A DNA stretch of 63,011 bases, taken from Cellulomonas massiliensis JC225 (lineage in GTDB: Bacteria > Actinomycetota > Actinomycetes > Actinomycetales > Cellulomonadaceae). Location: positions 1,003,509 to 1,066,519 of the forward strand of contig NZ_HE978588.1 in the NCBI RefSeq assembly GCF_000312005.1, given 5' to 3'. Below the pieces are notes generated by a model. It was given only the letters and a program-made list of their open reading frames with translations. It was not told the origin of the DNA and searched no databases. Numbering within the stretch: position 1 is the stretch's first letter; each line of letters starts with the position of its first letter. A program made the translations under genes and the position numbers. Shown piece by piece: positions 49,514 through 57,349 of this stretch.

Positions 49514-50466
49514 CAGCTGTCCTTCTCCCGCGTGAGGGCGCGCTGGACGAGGGCGATGACCAGGACCAGGACGAAGAAGATCAGGGAGATCGCCGCGCCG
49601 TAGCCGGTCTCCTGCTCCCGGTAGCCCTTGCGCACGGCGTGGTAGACGATCGTGGACGTCGAGTTCACGGGGCCGCCCTGCGTCATGACGTCGATCTGGA
49701 CGAACAGGCCGAGCGCGGCGATCGTGATGGTGACGAGCACGAACACCGTCGTCGACCGCAGACCGGGCCAGGTGACGTGCGTGAACTGCTGCCACGGGGT
49801 GGCGCCGTCCATGCGCGCGGCCTCGTAGAGCTCCTCGGGGATCGTCTGCAGCCCGGACAGCCAGATGAGCATGTGGAACCCGACGGCCTGCCAGATCGAG
49901 AGCACGATGATCGCGCCGAGCGCGGTGTCGGGGTCGTTCAGCCAGGCCTGCCCCTGCCACGCACCGAAGGTCACCGTGTCGATGAACGAGTTGATGAGCC
50001 CGTCGGGCTGGTACATGAACTTCCACAGGATCGAGACGACGACGATCGACGTCACGACGGGCACGAAGTAGACGACCCGGAACCACGTCACCCCGCGCAG
50101 GCGCTGGTTGACCAGGACGGCGAGCAGGAGACCGAAGCCCGCCTGGACCGGCACCACGACGACGGCGAACAGGAACGTGTTGAGGACCGAGCGCAGGAAG
50201 ACGGGGTCCGACGTGAAGGCCCGGACGAAGTTCTCGAGCCCGACGAACCGCGGCGGGTTCGGTGAGATCAGCCGGGCGTTCGTGAACGAGAGCACGAACG
50301 CGAGCAGGACGGGGACGACGAGGAAGAGCACGAGCAGCACGACGGCCGGTGCGGCCATCGACAGGCCGGCTCGGCCTTCGCGCCGTCGCTGCGAGCGTGG
50401 TCGCCGCGGCGGGTTCGCGCGCTCGCGGACGGCAGGGCTGGGGGACCCCAGCGTGGATGTGTTCAT
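49513..50466 (-). CDS. Sugar ABC transporter permease (MalF type)
   Basis: A 317-residue permease with a basic N-terminus (RRPRSQRRREGRAG), six helices, and the EAA loop ELYEAARMDGATPWQQFTHVTWPGLR. Partner of the MalG-type subunit. It is separated from the binding-protein gene by a very stable hairpin that likely lowers its expression relative to that protein. No ATPase gene is present, as usual for actinobacterial CUT1 systems that share one MsiK-type ATPase. Confidence 0.92.
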   Translation of the reverse strand: MNTSTLGSPSPAVRERANPPRRPRSQRRREGRAGLSMAAPAVVLLVLFLVVPVLLAFVLSFTNARLISPNPPRFVGLENFVRAFTSDPVFLRSVLNTFLFAVVVVPVQAGFGLLLAVLVNQRLRGVTWFRVVYFVPVVTSIVVVSILWKFMYQPDGLINSFIDTVTFGAWQGQAWLNDPDTALGAIIVLSIWQAVGFHMLIWLSGLQTIPEELYEAARMDGATPWQQFTHVTWPGLRSTTVFVLVTITIAALGLFVQIDVMTQGGPVNSTSTIVYHAVRKGYREQETGYGAAISLIFFVLVLVIALVQRALTREKDS

Positions 50467-50486
50467 GGCGTGTCCGTAGGGGTTCG

Positions 50487-50531
50487 GCCCGGCCGGGGCT
50501 CCGTCGAGGACCGACGGAGCCCCGGCCGGGC
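50487..50531 (-). terminator. Intra-operon hairpin (partial terminator)
   Basis: GCCCGGCCGGGGCTCCGTCG (50487-50506) and its exact complement (50512-50531) form a 20-bp stem with a 5-base loop, just after the binding-protein stop. Such elements protect the upstream message and reduce readthrough, so the binding protein is made in excess over the permeases. Confidence 0.75.
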
Positions 50532-50539
50532 TGGCCGGC

Positions 50540-51832
50540 TCAGAAGCCGTAGCCGTCGTTCGACTGGATGTTGGTGTCGATCTCGCTGACCGCACCGTCC
50601 AGCGTCGACTGCACGTCGGCGCCGTTCATGATGTCCTTGGCCGCCTTCTCGAACGTGCTCGAGATCACCGGGTACGCCGGGGTGGCGGGCCGGGCGAGGG
50701 CGAGCTCCTGGGACAGCTCGACGAACGGGCGCAGGTCGCCGTCCTCAGCGAAGTACTTCGACGCCCCGAGCGCGGACTCGGTCGCCGGGATGACCACCTG
50801 ACCGTCGCTGAAGGCGACGAGGTACTCGTCCTTGAAGCTGAACTCCAGGTAGGCGCGCGCACCGGCGGCCTGCGCCTCCGAGCACCCGGTCGAGATGCCC
50901 CACTGCCAGGAGCCGCCGCCGATCCTGGGGCCCTGGCCGAAGTCCGGCGGAGGGAGGATCAGCAGGTCGTCGCCGACGGTCTGCAGCGACTCGAGCGCGT
51001 TCCAGACCCCGGTGTAGCTCAGGGCCACCTCGTCGTCGTTGAACTCCTGGTTGCCGATCGTCCCGCTGTTCGACGTCAGGCCGCGCGCGAACGCGTCCTG
51101 GAACCAGGTGAAGAAGGCGACCGCGCCGGGGCCGTTCAGCCGGCCGTCCGCCGACAGCATCGTGTCGCGGTCGATGAGGTCGCCCCCGGCGGACTGCAGC
51201 ATCGGTGAGTACGCGTACGACCACCACTCCCCGGTGTCCTCGGCGCCGATGTCGAGCGGGGTGTCGTAGCCGGCCGCCTTCAGCGTCTCGAGCGCGGCGG
51301 TGAACTCCTCGACGCTCCACGGCTGGTCGACCGTCGGGATGCGGATGTCGTTCTTCTCCAGCACCGAGCGGCGGGCGAACACCGACAGCGCGGCGTCCCA
51401 GTACCCGGCCGAGTAGATCTCGTCCTTGTAGGTGCCGACCGCGGTGGGCAGCAGGCTGTCGGTGATCTCCGACGAGATCCCGAGCGGCTGGATGTACTTC
51501 GCCCACGCCCAGTTGGGGACGATGGGCCCGTCCATGTCGAGCAGGCACGGCAGGTCGCCCGACGCCGCGGCGGCGACGATGGCGTCGTTGTACGCGCCCT
51601 GCGGGAACGACTCCTCCGCCACCTCGTAGTCGTCCTGCGAGGCGTTGAAGTCGCTGATGATCTGCTGGTAGACCGCCAGCTCGGCCGGGTTGCCGGCCGA
51701 GTGGGTCCACATCGTCACCGTGGTCGGACCGTCACCGGCCGCGTCGTCCTGACCGGCCTGGCCGCACGCGGCCAGGCCCATGACGGTCACTGTGGTCGCC
51801 GCTACCATCGCGGCGAGGGATCTGCGCTTCAT
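50540..51832 (-). CDS. Sugar ABC transporter substrate-binding lipoprotein
   Basis: A 430-residue SBP_bac_1-type binding protein. The signal ends in the lipobox VMGLAAC. The mature part begins with TTVTMWTHSAGNPAELAVYQQII and includes GEWWSYAYSPMLQSAGG and SYTGVWNALES, typical of CUT1 binding proteins. It captures oligosaccharides outside the membrane for the two permeases. The ATG follows AGGAGAGG. It is the second gene after the LacI regulator in the same direction. Confidence 0.92.
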   Translation of the reverse strand: MKRRSLAAMVAATTVTVMGLAACGQAGQDDAAGDGPTTVTMWTHSAGNPAELAVYQQIISDFNASQDDYEVAEESFPQGAYNDAIVAAAASGDLPCLLDMDGPIVPNWAWAKYIQPLGISSEITDSLLPTAVGTYKDEIYSAGYWDAALSVFARRSVLEKNDIRIPTVDQPWSVEEFTAALETLKAAGYDTPLDIGAEDTGEWWSYAYSPMLQSAGGDLIDRDTMLSADGRLNGPGAVAFFTWFQDAFARGLTSNSGTIGNQEFNDDEVALSYTGVWNALESLQTVGDDLLILPPPDFGQGPRIGGGSWQWGISTGCSEAQAAGARAYLEFSFKDEYLVAFSDGQVVIPATESALGASKYFAEDGDLRPFVELSQELALARPATPAYPVISSTFEKAAKDIMNGADVQSTLDGAVSEIDTNIQSNDGYGF

Positions 51833-51914
51833 CTCGGGGTTCCTCTCCTGGTGACCGACCTAGCCCGTCGGGCACCGCTCTGTGACCGCCCTGACCGGCG
51901 GTCGTGGGGGTTGC

Positions 51915-52967
51915 CTAGCGCCCGTCGCCGGCCCCAGGTGTCACTGAGGTCGGCGGCGGGCCCACCGAGGCCCGGCGGACGATCGGGCACGGCATGAGGT
52001 GGGCGGCGCCGTCCCCGGGTGCGGGGCGGGCGCCGACCACGACCTCCATCGCCCATCGCCCCATGTCGTAGTGCGGCAGCGCGACGGTGGTCAGCGGAGG
52101 GTCGAGCTCGGACGCGACCAGCTGCTGGTCGTCGTACCCGACCACCGACAGGTCACGGGGCACGTCCATGCCCCGGCGGTGCGCGGCGACGTAGGCGCCG
52201 ACCGCCACCCGGTCGTTGAAGCAGAACAGGGCTGTCGGGCGACGCCCCGGGGGCAGGTCCAGCAGCGCCTCGGCCGCCTCCCGTCCGCCGGCCGACGTGC
52301 GGGCGTGCCGGTGCAGCGCCGGGTCCGGCTCCAGGCCGGCCGCGCGCAGCGTGTCGACGTAGGCCTGGTGACGCAGGCCCGCGGCGATGGGCTTCTCCGG
52401 CTCGTCCACGTCGACGTACGCGATCCGCGTGTGCCCGGCGGCCACGAGCTCGCGCGTCGCCGCCACACCGCCGGCGTAGTCGTCGGGGACCACGGCCGGG
52501 AAGCCGCCGCCTGCCGGGCGGCAGTCGAGGAACACCGTCCTCGACGGCAGGCCGGCCGGGACCTCCTCGAGGACCCGGTGCCACATCGCGGCGTAGATCA
52601 TCGCGTCGACCTGCTGGGCGGCGAGCGCGGCGATGGCCCGGGACTCGACGTCGCTGTCGGCCCCGGTGTCCACGAGGAACACGAGGTAGCCGTGCTCCCG
52701 CGCGACGTCCTGGGCGCCCGCGAGCATCCGGCCCGCGAAGGGGGTCGTGGCGATCTGGTCCGAGATCAGCCCGATGGTCCGGGTGCGCTGCAGACGCAGG
52801 CCCCGCGCCACCGAGTTGGGCGTGTAGCCGATCTCCGCGGCGGCGCGCCGGACCCGCTCGCGCGTCTCGGCCGGGATGCGGACGTCGCGCTCGTTCAGCA
52901 CGAGCGACACGGTCGCCGTCGAGACGCCGGCGGCCGTCGCGACGTCCGAGATGCGCACCCGAGCCAT
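51915..52967 (-). CDS. LacI family regulator of the fructan importer operon
   Basis: A 350-residue repressor. The HTH reads RISDVATAAGVSTATVSLVLN with hinge helix NSVARGLRLQRT; the ligand domain is of the periplasmic-binding type. It sits upstream of, and in the same direction as, the importer and GH32 genes, with 82 bases between it and the binding protein, so it may be the first gene of the operon and control it together with itself through the site at 52996. The ligand is presumably a fructan fragment. Confidence 0.9.
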   Translation of the reverse strand: MARVRISDVATAAGVSTATVSLVLNERDVRIPAETRERVRRAAAEIGYTPNSVARGLRLQRTRTIGLISDQIATTPFAGRMLAGAQDVAREHGYLVFLVDTGADSDVESRAIAALAAQQVDAMIYAAMWHRVLEEVPAGLPSRTVFLDCRPAGGGFPAVVPDDYAGGVAATRELVAAGHTRIAYVDVDEPEKPIAAGLRHQAYVDTLRAAGLEPDPALHRHARTSAGGREAAEALLDLPPGRRPTALFCFNDRVAVGAYVAAHRRGMDVPRDLSVVGYDDQQLVASELDPPLTTVALPHYDMGRWAMEVVVGARPAPGDGAAHLMPCPIVRRASVGPPPTSVTPGAGDGR

Positions 52968-52994
52968 GGAAGAGCCTCACTTCGTCGTGAGTGG

Positions 52995-53006
52995 TAAATC
53001 GATTGA
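52995..53006. promoter_or_regulatory. LacI-type operator upstream of the first lacI gene
   Basis: TAAATCGATTGA has a perfect 8-bp core AATCGATT (52997-53004) with the central CG typical of LacI-family sites. It lies 28 bases before the start of the minus-strand lacI gene, in the divergent region shared with the second lacI gene. Confidence 0.6.
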
Positions 53007-53098
53007 ACGCATAGAACTGGATGGGTGCGGGCGCCGTCAAGCACGCGCGTCGACGCGCTCGCGGGTCGAGCGCGGGGGCCTCCGCTAGGGTCGCCGTC

Positions 53099-54172
53099 AT
53101 GGCGACGGCGGGTGGCGAGGCTGCCGGCCGGCCCCACCGGTCGGTCCGTCGCCGCCCCACGATGCGGGACGTGGCCGCTCGGGCGGGCGTCAGCTTCAAG
53201 ACGGTCAGCCGCGTGTTCGACCCGAACGGCCGCGTGTCGGAGGAGAAGCGCGAGGCGGTGCTCATGGCCGCGAGGGAGCTGCGCTACCAGCCCGATCCGG
53301 CGGCGCGGAACCTCCGGCAGAACCTGCGTCGGTCGCACAGCCTCGGGGTCGTCCTCTCGAGCGTCGACAACCCGTTCGCGTCCGCGGTGCACCGCGCCGT
53401 GCAGGACGTCGCGGAGGAGCGCGGCTTCGCGGTCTTCAGCGCCAGCACCGACGACGACCCGCAGCGCGAGCGACCCCTCGTCGAGGCGCTCATCGCACGG
53501 CGCGTCGACGGCCTGGTGCTCACGCCCACGGCGGACGACCAGGGCTACCTGGCCGCCGAGCTGCGCGACGGCACACCCGTCGTCGGCATCGACCGGACGG
53601 CGCACGGCCTGGAGCTCGACACCGTCGTGGTGGACAACATCGCGGGTGCGCGGCGCGCGACCGAGCACCTGCTCGATCACGGGCACTCCCGGGTCGCGTA
53701 CCTGGGCGACCTGTCGACGATCACGACCGCGCGCGATCGCCACGCGGGGTACGAGGCCGCGCTCCGGGGTCGCGGCATCGCGGTGGACTCCGCTCTCGTC
53801 CGCACCGACCTGCACGACGCGGAGGCCGCTCGGCGCGCGGCGTCGGACCTCCTGGCGGGGCCGGGCCGCCCGACGGCCTTCTTCGCGAGCCAGAACACGA
53901 TCACCATCGGCCTCATGCGCGCCCTGCGGGACCTGGGCCTGGACGGCCGCGTGGCCCTGGTCGGCTTCGACGACTTCCCGCTGGCCGACCTCGTCGTGCC
54001 GGCCGTGACCGTCGTCGCCCAGGACCCACGGGCGATCGGCCGCGCGGCCGCGGAACGACTGTTCGAGCGGATCGGCGGCCTCGACGCCCCCGCCGCGCGC
54101 ATCGTCCTGCCGACGACGTTCGTGGTCCGCGGCTCCGGGGAGATCGCGCCGGCGCAGTCACCGGCTCCCTGA
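53099..54172 (+). CDS. LacI family regulator of the fructose-type importer
   Basis: A 357-residue repressor with HTH TMRDVAARAGVSFKTVSRVFD and hinge DPAARNLRQNLRRS. The ligand domain has FAVFSASTDDDPQRERPLVEAL and RVDGLVLTPTADDQ, close to RbsR/FruR-like proteins that bind monosaccharides. It lies upstream of the binding protein/permease/ATPase genes, whose promoter carries two LacI-type operators that it probably recognises. The ATG at 53099 is the first that leaves a normal N-terminal extension; no strong ribosome binding site is seen. Confidence 0.9.
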   Translation: MATAGGEAAGRPHRSVRRRPTMRDVAARAGVSFKTVSRVFDPNGRVSEEKREAVLMAARELRYQPDPAARNLRQNLRRSHSLGVVLSSVDNPFASAVHRAVQDVAEERGFAVFSASTDDDPQRERPLVEALIARRVDGLVLTPTADDQGYLAAELRDGTPVVGIDRTAHGLELDTVVVDNIAGARRATEHLLDHGHSRVAYLGDLSTITTARDRHAGYEAALRGRGIAVDSALVRTDLHDAEAARRAASDLLAGPGRPTAFFASQNTITIGLMRALRDLGLDGRVALVGFDDFPLADLVVPAVTVVAQDPRAIGRAAAERLFERIGGLDAPAARIVLPTTFVVRGSGEIAPAQSPAP

Positions 54173-54254
54173 CAGCCGTTCCCCGACGGCGCACTGGCCA
54201 CCCCCTGCCACCTGCAGGAACGCGCGCACGGCGGGCCATCCCCGCTGGCCGGTG

Positions 54255-54272
54255 CGCGACAACGTTGCCAAA
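54255..54272. promoter_or_regulatory. LacI-type operator O1 (imperfect)
   Basis: CGCGACAACGTTGCCAAA shares the left half and centre with the perfect site O2. Its centre is 80 bases upstream of the O2 centre and about 40 bases upstream of the -35 box, a spacing that would allow looping. Confidence 0.65.
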
Positions 54273-54301
54273 TCGTGATGTGGGCCGGTGGTCCCGGGCT
54301 C

Positions 54302-54352
54302 TTGACGTCTGTGACTCCCCTCACCTAGACATGGCGCGACAACGTTGTCGCG
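54302..54352 (+). promoter_or_regulatory. Promoter and perfect LacI-type operator O2
   Basis: TTGACG (54302-54307) and TAGACA (54326-54331) form a promoter with an 18-base spacer. The perfect 18-bp palindrome CGCGACAACGTTGTCGCG (54335-54352) covers the expected transcription start, the classic place for a repressing LacI-family site. Confidence 0.75.
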
Positions 54353-54385
54353 ACGGCGCGACGACGCCGGTAGAGGGGAACCGCC

Positions 54386-55483
54386 ATGACACACGTCCGC
54401 ACACGTCTGCCCCGCTTCGCGACGGCCACGACAGCTCTCGCCGCCGCAGGTCTCCTCGTCAGCGGCTGCTCGTCCGGCGGCCAAACGGGCGGCGCGCCGA
54501 CGGTCGGCGCCGACGAGCCCGTCGGGGTCTCGCTGATCGTCAAGACGACGACCAACCCGTTCTTCGTCGCGATGCAGGAGGGCGCGAAGGCCGCGGCCGA
54601 GGCGGCGGACGTCGACCTCACCCTGGCCGCCGGCAAGGAGGACGGGGACGAGGACAGCCAGATCCAGGCGATCGAGAACGCGATCTCGCAGGGGCAGCAG
54701 GGCATCCTCATCACGCCCAACGGCCCCGCGGTCGTGGACGCGATCGACCGGGCGCGCGACGCGGGCCTGTACGTGATCGCCCTCGACACCCCGCCCGACC
54801 CGGCGGACGCCGTCGACATCACCTTCGCGACGGACAACCGCGACGCGGGCCGCCGGATCGGCGAGTGGGCCGCCGCGCACCTCGACGGCGAGAAGGCGAC
54901 GATCGCACTGCTGGACCTCTTCGACGACAAGGTCGTGTCCGTCGACTACGACCGCGACCAGGGCTTCCTGCAGGGCATGGGCATCGACGTCGCGGACGAG
55001 AACGCGAACGGCGACGAGGCACCGACCGGCAGCTACAGCGGCGGGCAGTACGAGATCGTCTGCAACGAGGCGACGAACGGGGCCGAGGACGGGGGGACCT
55101 CGGCGATGGAGACGTGCCTGTCCAAGAACCCCGACATCAACCTCGTGTACACGATCAACGAGCCGGCCGCCTATGGTGCCCACCAGGCGCTCACGAGCGC
55201 GGGCAAGGAGTCGGGGGTCACGATCGTGTCGGTCGACGGCGGGTGCGCCGGCGTCGGGTACGTGGCCGACGGGGTCATCGGCGCGACGTCGCAGCAGTAC
55301 CCGGTGAGGATGGCCGAGGAAGGCGTCAAGGCGATCGCGGACCTCGCGCGCACGGGCACCAAGCCGTCCACGTCCGCCGGCCTCGACTTCTTCGACACCG
55401 GCGTCGCTCTGGTCACGGACCAGCCCGCCGACGGCGTCGAGTCGATCACGACCGACGAGGCGCAGAAGGTCTGCTGGGGCTGA
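54386..55483 (+). CDS. Sugar ABC transporter substrate-binding lipoprotein (FrcB/RbsB type)
   Basis: A 365-residue binding protein of the ribose/fructose (Peripla_BP_4, CUT2) class. The signal has a GLLVSGC lipobox. The mature part reads VGVSLIVKTTTNPFFVAMQEGAKAAAEAADV, GILITPNGPAVVDAIDRARDAG and ALDTPPDP, typical of monosaccharide binding. Gene order binding protein, permease, ATPase equals frcBCA of rhizobia, and the fructan setting makes fructose the likely ligand. AGAGGGGAA precedes the ATG. Confidence 0.9.
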   Translation: MTHVRTRLPRFATATTALAAAGLLVSGCSSGGQTGGAPTVGADEPVGVSLIVKTTTNPFFVAMQEGAKAAAEAADVDLTLAAGKEDGDEDSQIQAIENAISQGQQGILITPNGPAVVDAIDRARDAGLYVIALDTPPDPADAVDITFATDNRDAGRRIGEWAAAHLDGEKATIALLDLFDDKVVSVDYDRDQGFLQGMGIDVADENANGDEAPTGSYSGGQYEIVCNEATNGAEDGGTSAMETCLSKNPDINLVYTINEPAAYGAHQALTSAGKESGVTIVSVDGGCAGVGYVADGVIGATSQQYPVRMAEEGVKAIADLARTGTKPSTSAGLDFFDTGVALVTDQPADGVESITTDEAQKVCWG

Positions 55484-55485
55484 CG

Positions 55486-56520
55486 ATGACCACCGCCGCC
55501 ACCGTGCCGCCCGAGGTGGACCCGGCCGAGGAGTTCCTCGACCGGCAGACCCCCGGCCGCCGCGTCCATGCCCTGCTGCGTCGCTACCCGGCGCTGTCGC
55601 CCGCACTCGTGCTCGTGCTGTCGGTCGTCTTCTTCGGGATCCTCAACGACCGGTTCCTGGCGCCCGCGAACCTCTCGCTGGTCGTCCAGCAGGTCGCCGT
55701 CGTCGGCGCGCTCGCCGCCGGTCAGACGCTCATCATCCTGACGGCCGGGATCGACCTGTCGGTCGGGGCCGTCATGGTGCTCTCCTCGATGGTCAGCGCC
55801 CAGACCGCCACGGCGAACGGCGTGCCCGCCGCGGTGGCCCTGCTCCTGGGGCTGCTGGTGGGCCTCGGCGCCGGGCTCGTCAACGGGCTCCTGGTGACCA
55901 AGGTCAAGCTGCCGCCGTTCATCGTCACGCTCGGCACCCTGAACATCTTCGTGGCGCTCACCCTGCTGTACTCCAAGGGCGCGACGGTCCGTGGCCGGGA
56001 GATGCCCGCGCTCCTGACGTGGACCGGCACGACGTTCTCCGTGGGTGGGGTGCGCGTGACCGTCGGCGTCCTGCTGATGCTCGCGCTCTACGCGGTCCTC
56101 GCCTACGTGCTGTCCCAGACCTCGTGGGGGCGGCACGTCTACGCCGTCGGTGACGACAAGGATGCCGCGCGGCTCGCGGGCATCGCGGTCTCCCGCGTGC
56201 TGCTGAGCGTGTACGTCACGGCCGGCGCCGTGTTCGCCGTCGCCGGCTGGATCCTGATCGGGCGGATCAACGCCGCCAGCCCGAACGCGGGCGCCGACGC
56301 GAACCTCGACTCGATCACCGCCGTCGTGATCGGCGGCACGAGCCTGTTCGGAGGTCGCGGTGCGATCTGGGGGAGCCTGCTCGGCGCCCTCATCGTCGGG
56401 GTGTTCCGCAACGGGCTGTCGCTCGCGGGCTTCGACGTGCTCTACCAGACGCTCACGGTCGGCGTCCTCGTCATCGTGGCCGTCTCTGTCGACCAGTGGA
56501 TCCGCAGGGGGCGAGGATGA
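55486..56520 (+). CDS. Sugar ABC transporter permease (FrcC/RbsC type)
   Basis: A 344-residue permease with eight to ten helices and the CUT2 signature GQTLIILTAGIDLSVGAVMVLSS plus AVVIGGTSLFGGRGAIWGSLLGAL near the end. It forms the channel for the importer with the FrcB-like protein upstream (two bases apart) and overlaps the ATPase gene (ATGA), so the three are strictly co-expressed. Fructose is the probable substrate by context. Confidence 0.92.
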   Translation: MTTAATVPPEVDPAEEFLDRQTPGRRVHALLRRYPALSPALVLVLSVVFFGILNDRFLAPANLSLVVQQVAVVGALAAGQTLIILTAGIDLSVGAVMVLSSMVSAQTATANGVPAAVALLLGLLVGLGAGLVNGLLVTKVKLPPFIVTLGTLNIFVALTLLYSKGATVRGREMPALLTWTGTTFSVGGVRVTVGVLLMLALYAVLAYVLSQTSWGRHVYAVGDDKDAARLAGIAVSRVLLSVYVTAGAVFAVAGWILIGRINAASPNAGADANLDSITAVVIGGTSLFGGRGAIWGSLLGALIVGVFRNGLSLAGFDVLYQTLTVGVLVIVAVSVDQWIRRGRG

Positions 56521-57287
56521 ACACCACCCAGACACCCGTGCTCCAGGCGCGGGGCCTCGTGAAGACGTTCGGCCGGGTGGTCGGGCTCGACGGCGTCGAC
56601 CTGGACCTGTACCCGGGCGAGGTCCTGGCCGTGATCGGCGACAACGGGGCGGGCAAGTCGACCCTGATCAAGTGCCTGTCCGGCGCGCTGCGCCCGGACC
56701 GGGGCGAGCTGCTGCTGGACGGGCGGCCGGTCACGTTCGACCGACCGCAGGACGCCAGGGCCGCCGGCATCGAGACCGTCTACCAGAACCTGGCCGTGTC
56801 GCCCGCTCTCGACATCGCCAGCAACCTCTACCTCGGCCGGGAGCGGCGGTGGCCGGGTTGGCAGGGCTCCCTCCTGCGGCGGCTCGACCACCGCGGGATG
56901 CGGGAGTCCGCACGCCAAGCCGTGCGCGACCTCGGCATCACGACCCTGCAGGACGTCACCCAGCCGGTCGAGACGTTGTCCGGCGGCCAGCGGCAGGCCG
57001 TGGCGGTCGCGCGCGCCGCCGCCTTCGGGTCGAAGATGGTGATCCTGGACGAGCCCACCGCCGCCCTCGGGGTGCGGGAGTCCAACCAGGTGCTGCAGCT
57101 CGTCAAGGACCTGCGCGAGCGGGGCCTGCCGGTCATCCTGATCAGCCACAACATGCCCCACGTGTTCGAGGTCGCCGACCGGATCCACATCCAGCGCCTC
57201 GGACGGCGGGCGGCGGTCGTCACACCGGAGACCCACACGCCGAACGAGGCGGTCGCCATCATGACGGGAGCCGCGACGGCGGCCTGA
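56517..57287 (+). CDS. Sugar ABC transporter ATPase (FrcA type)
   Basis: A 256-residue single ABC domain with Walker A GDNGAGKST, signature LSGGQRQAVAVARA and Walker B VILDEPTAALG. Monosaccharide importers of the RbsA type carry two fused ABC domains; the single domain here is the FrcA form, which supports a fructose role. The start overlaps the permease stop. The final gene of the importer operon, followed by a terminator. Confidence 0.92.
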   Translation: MNTTQTPVLQARGLVKTFGRVVGLDGVDLDLYPGEVLAVIGDNGAGKSTLIKCLSGALRPDRGELLLDGRPVTFDRPQDARAAGIETVYQNLAVSPALDIASNLYLGRERRWPGWQGSLLRRLDHRGMRESARQAVRDLGITTLQDVTQPVETLSGGQRQAVAVARAAAFGSKMVILDEPTAALGVRESNQVLQLVKDLRERGLPVILISHNMPHVFEVADRIHIQRLGRRAAVVTPETHTPNEAVAIMTGAATAA

Positions 57288-57303
57288 CCGCCTCCCCGAC
57301 CGG

Positions 57304-57340
57304 CGCGAGGCCGCGACCCGTGCGGGGGCGCGGCCTCGCG
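57304..57340. terminator. Bidirectional terminator hairpin
   Basis: CGCGAGGCCGCG (57304-57315) and CGCGGCCTCGCG (57329-57340) form a perfect 12-bp stem with a 13-base loop between the convergent importer and lipoprotein GH32 genes. Confidence 0.75.
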
Positions 57341-57349
57341 TCATCGCGG

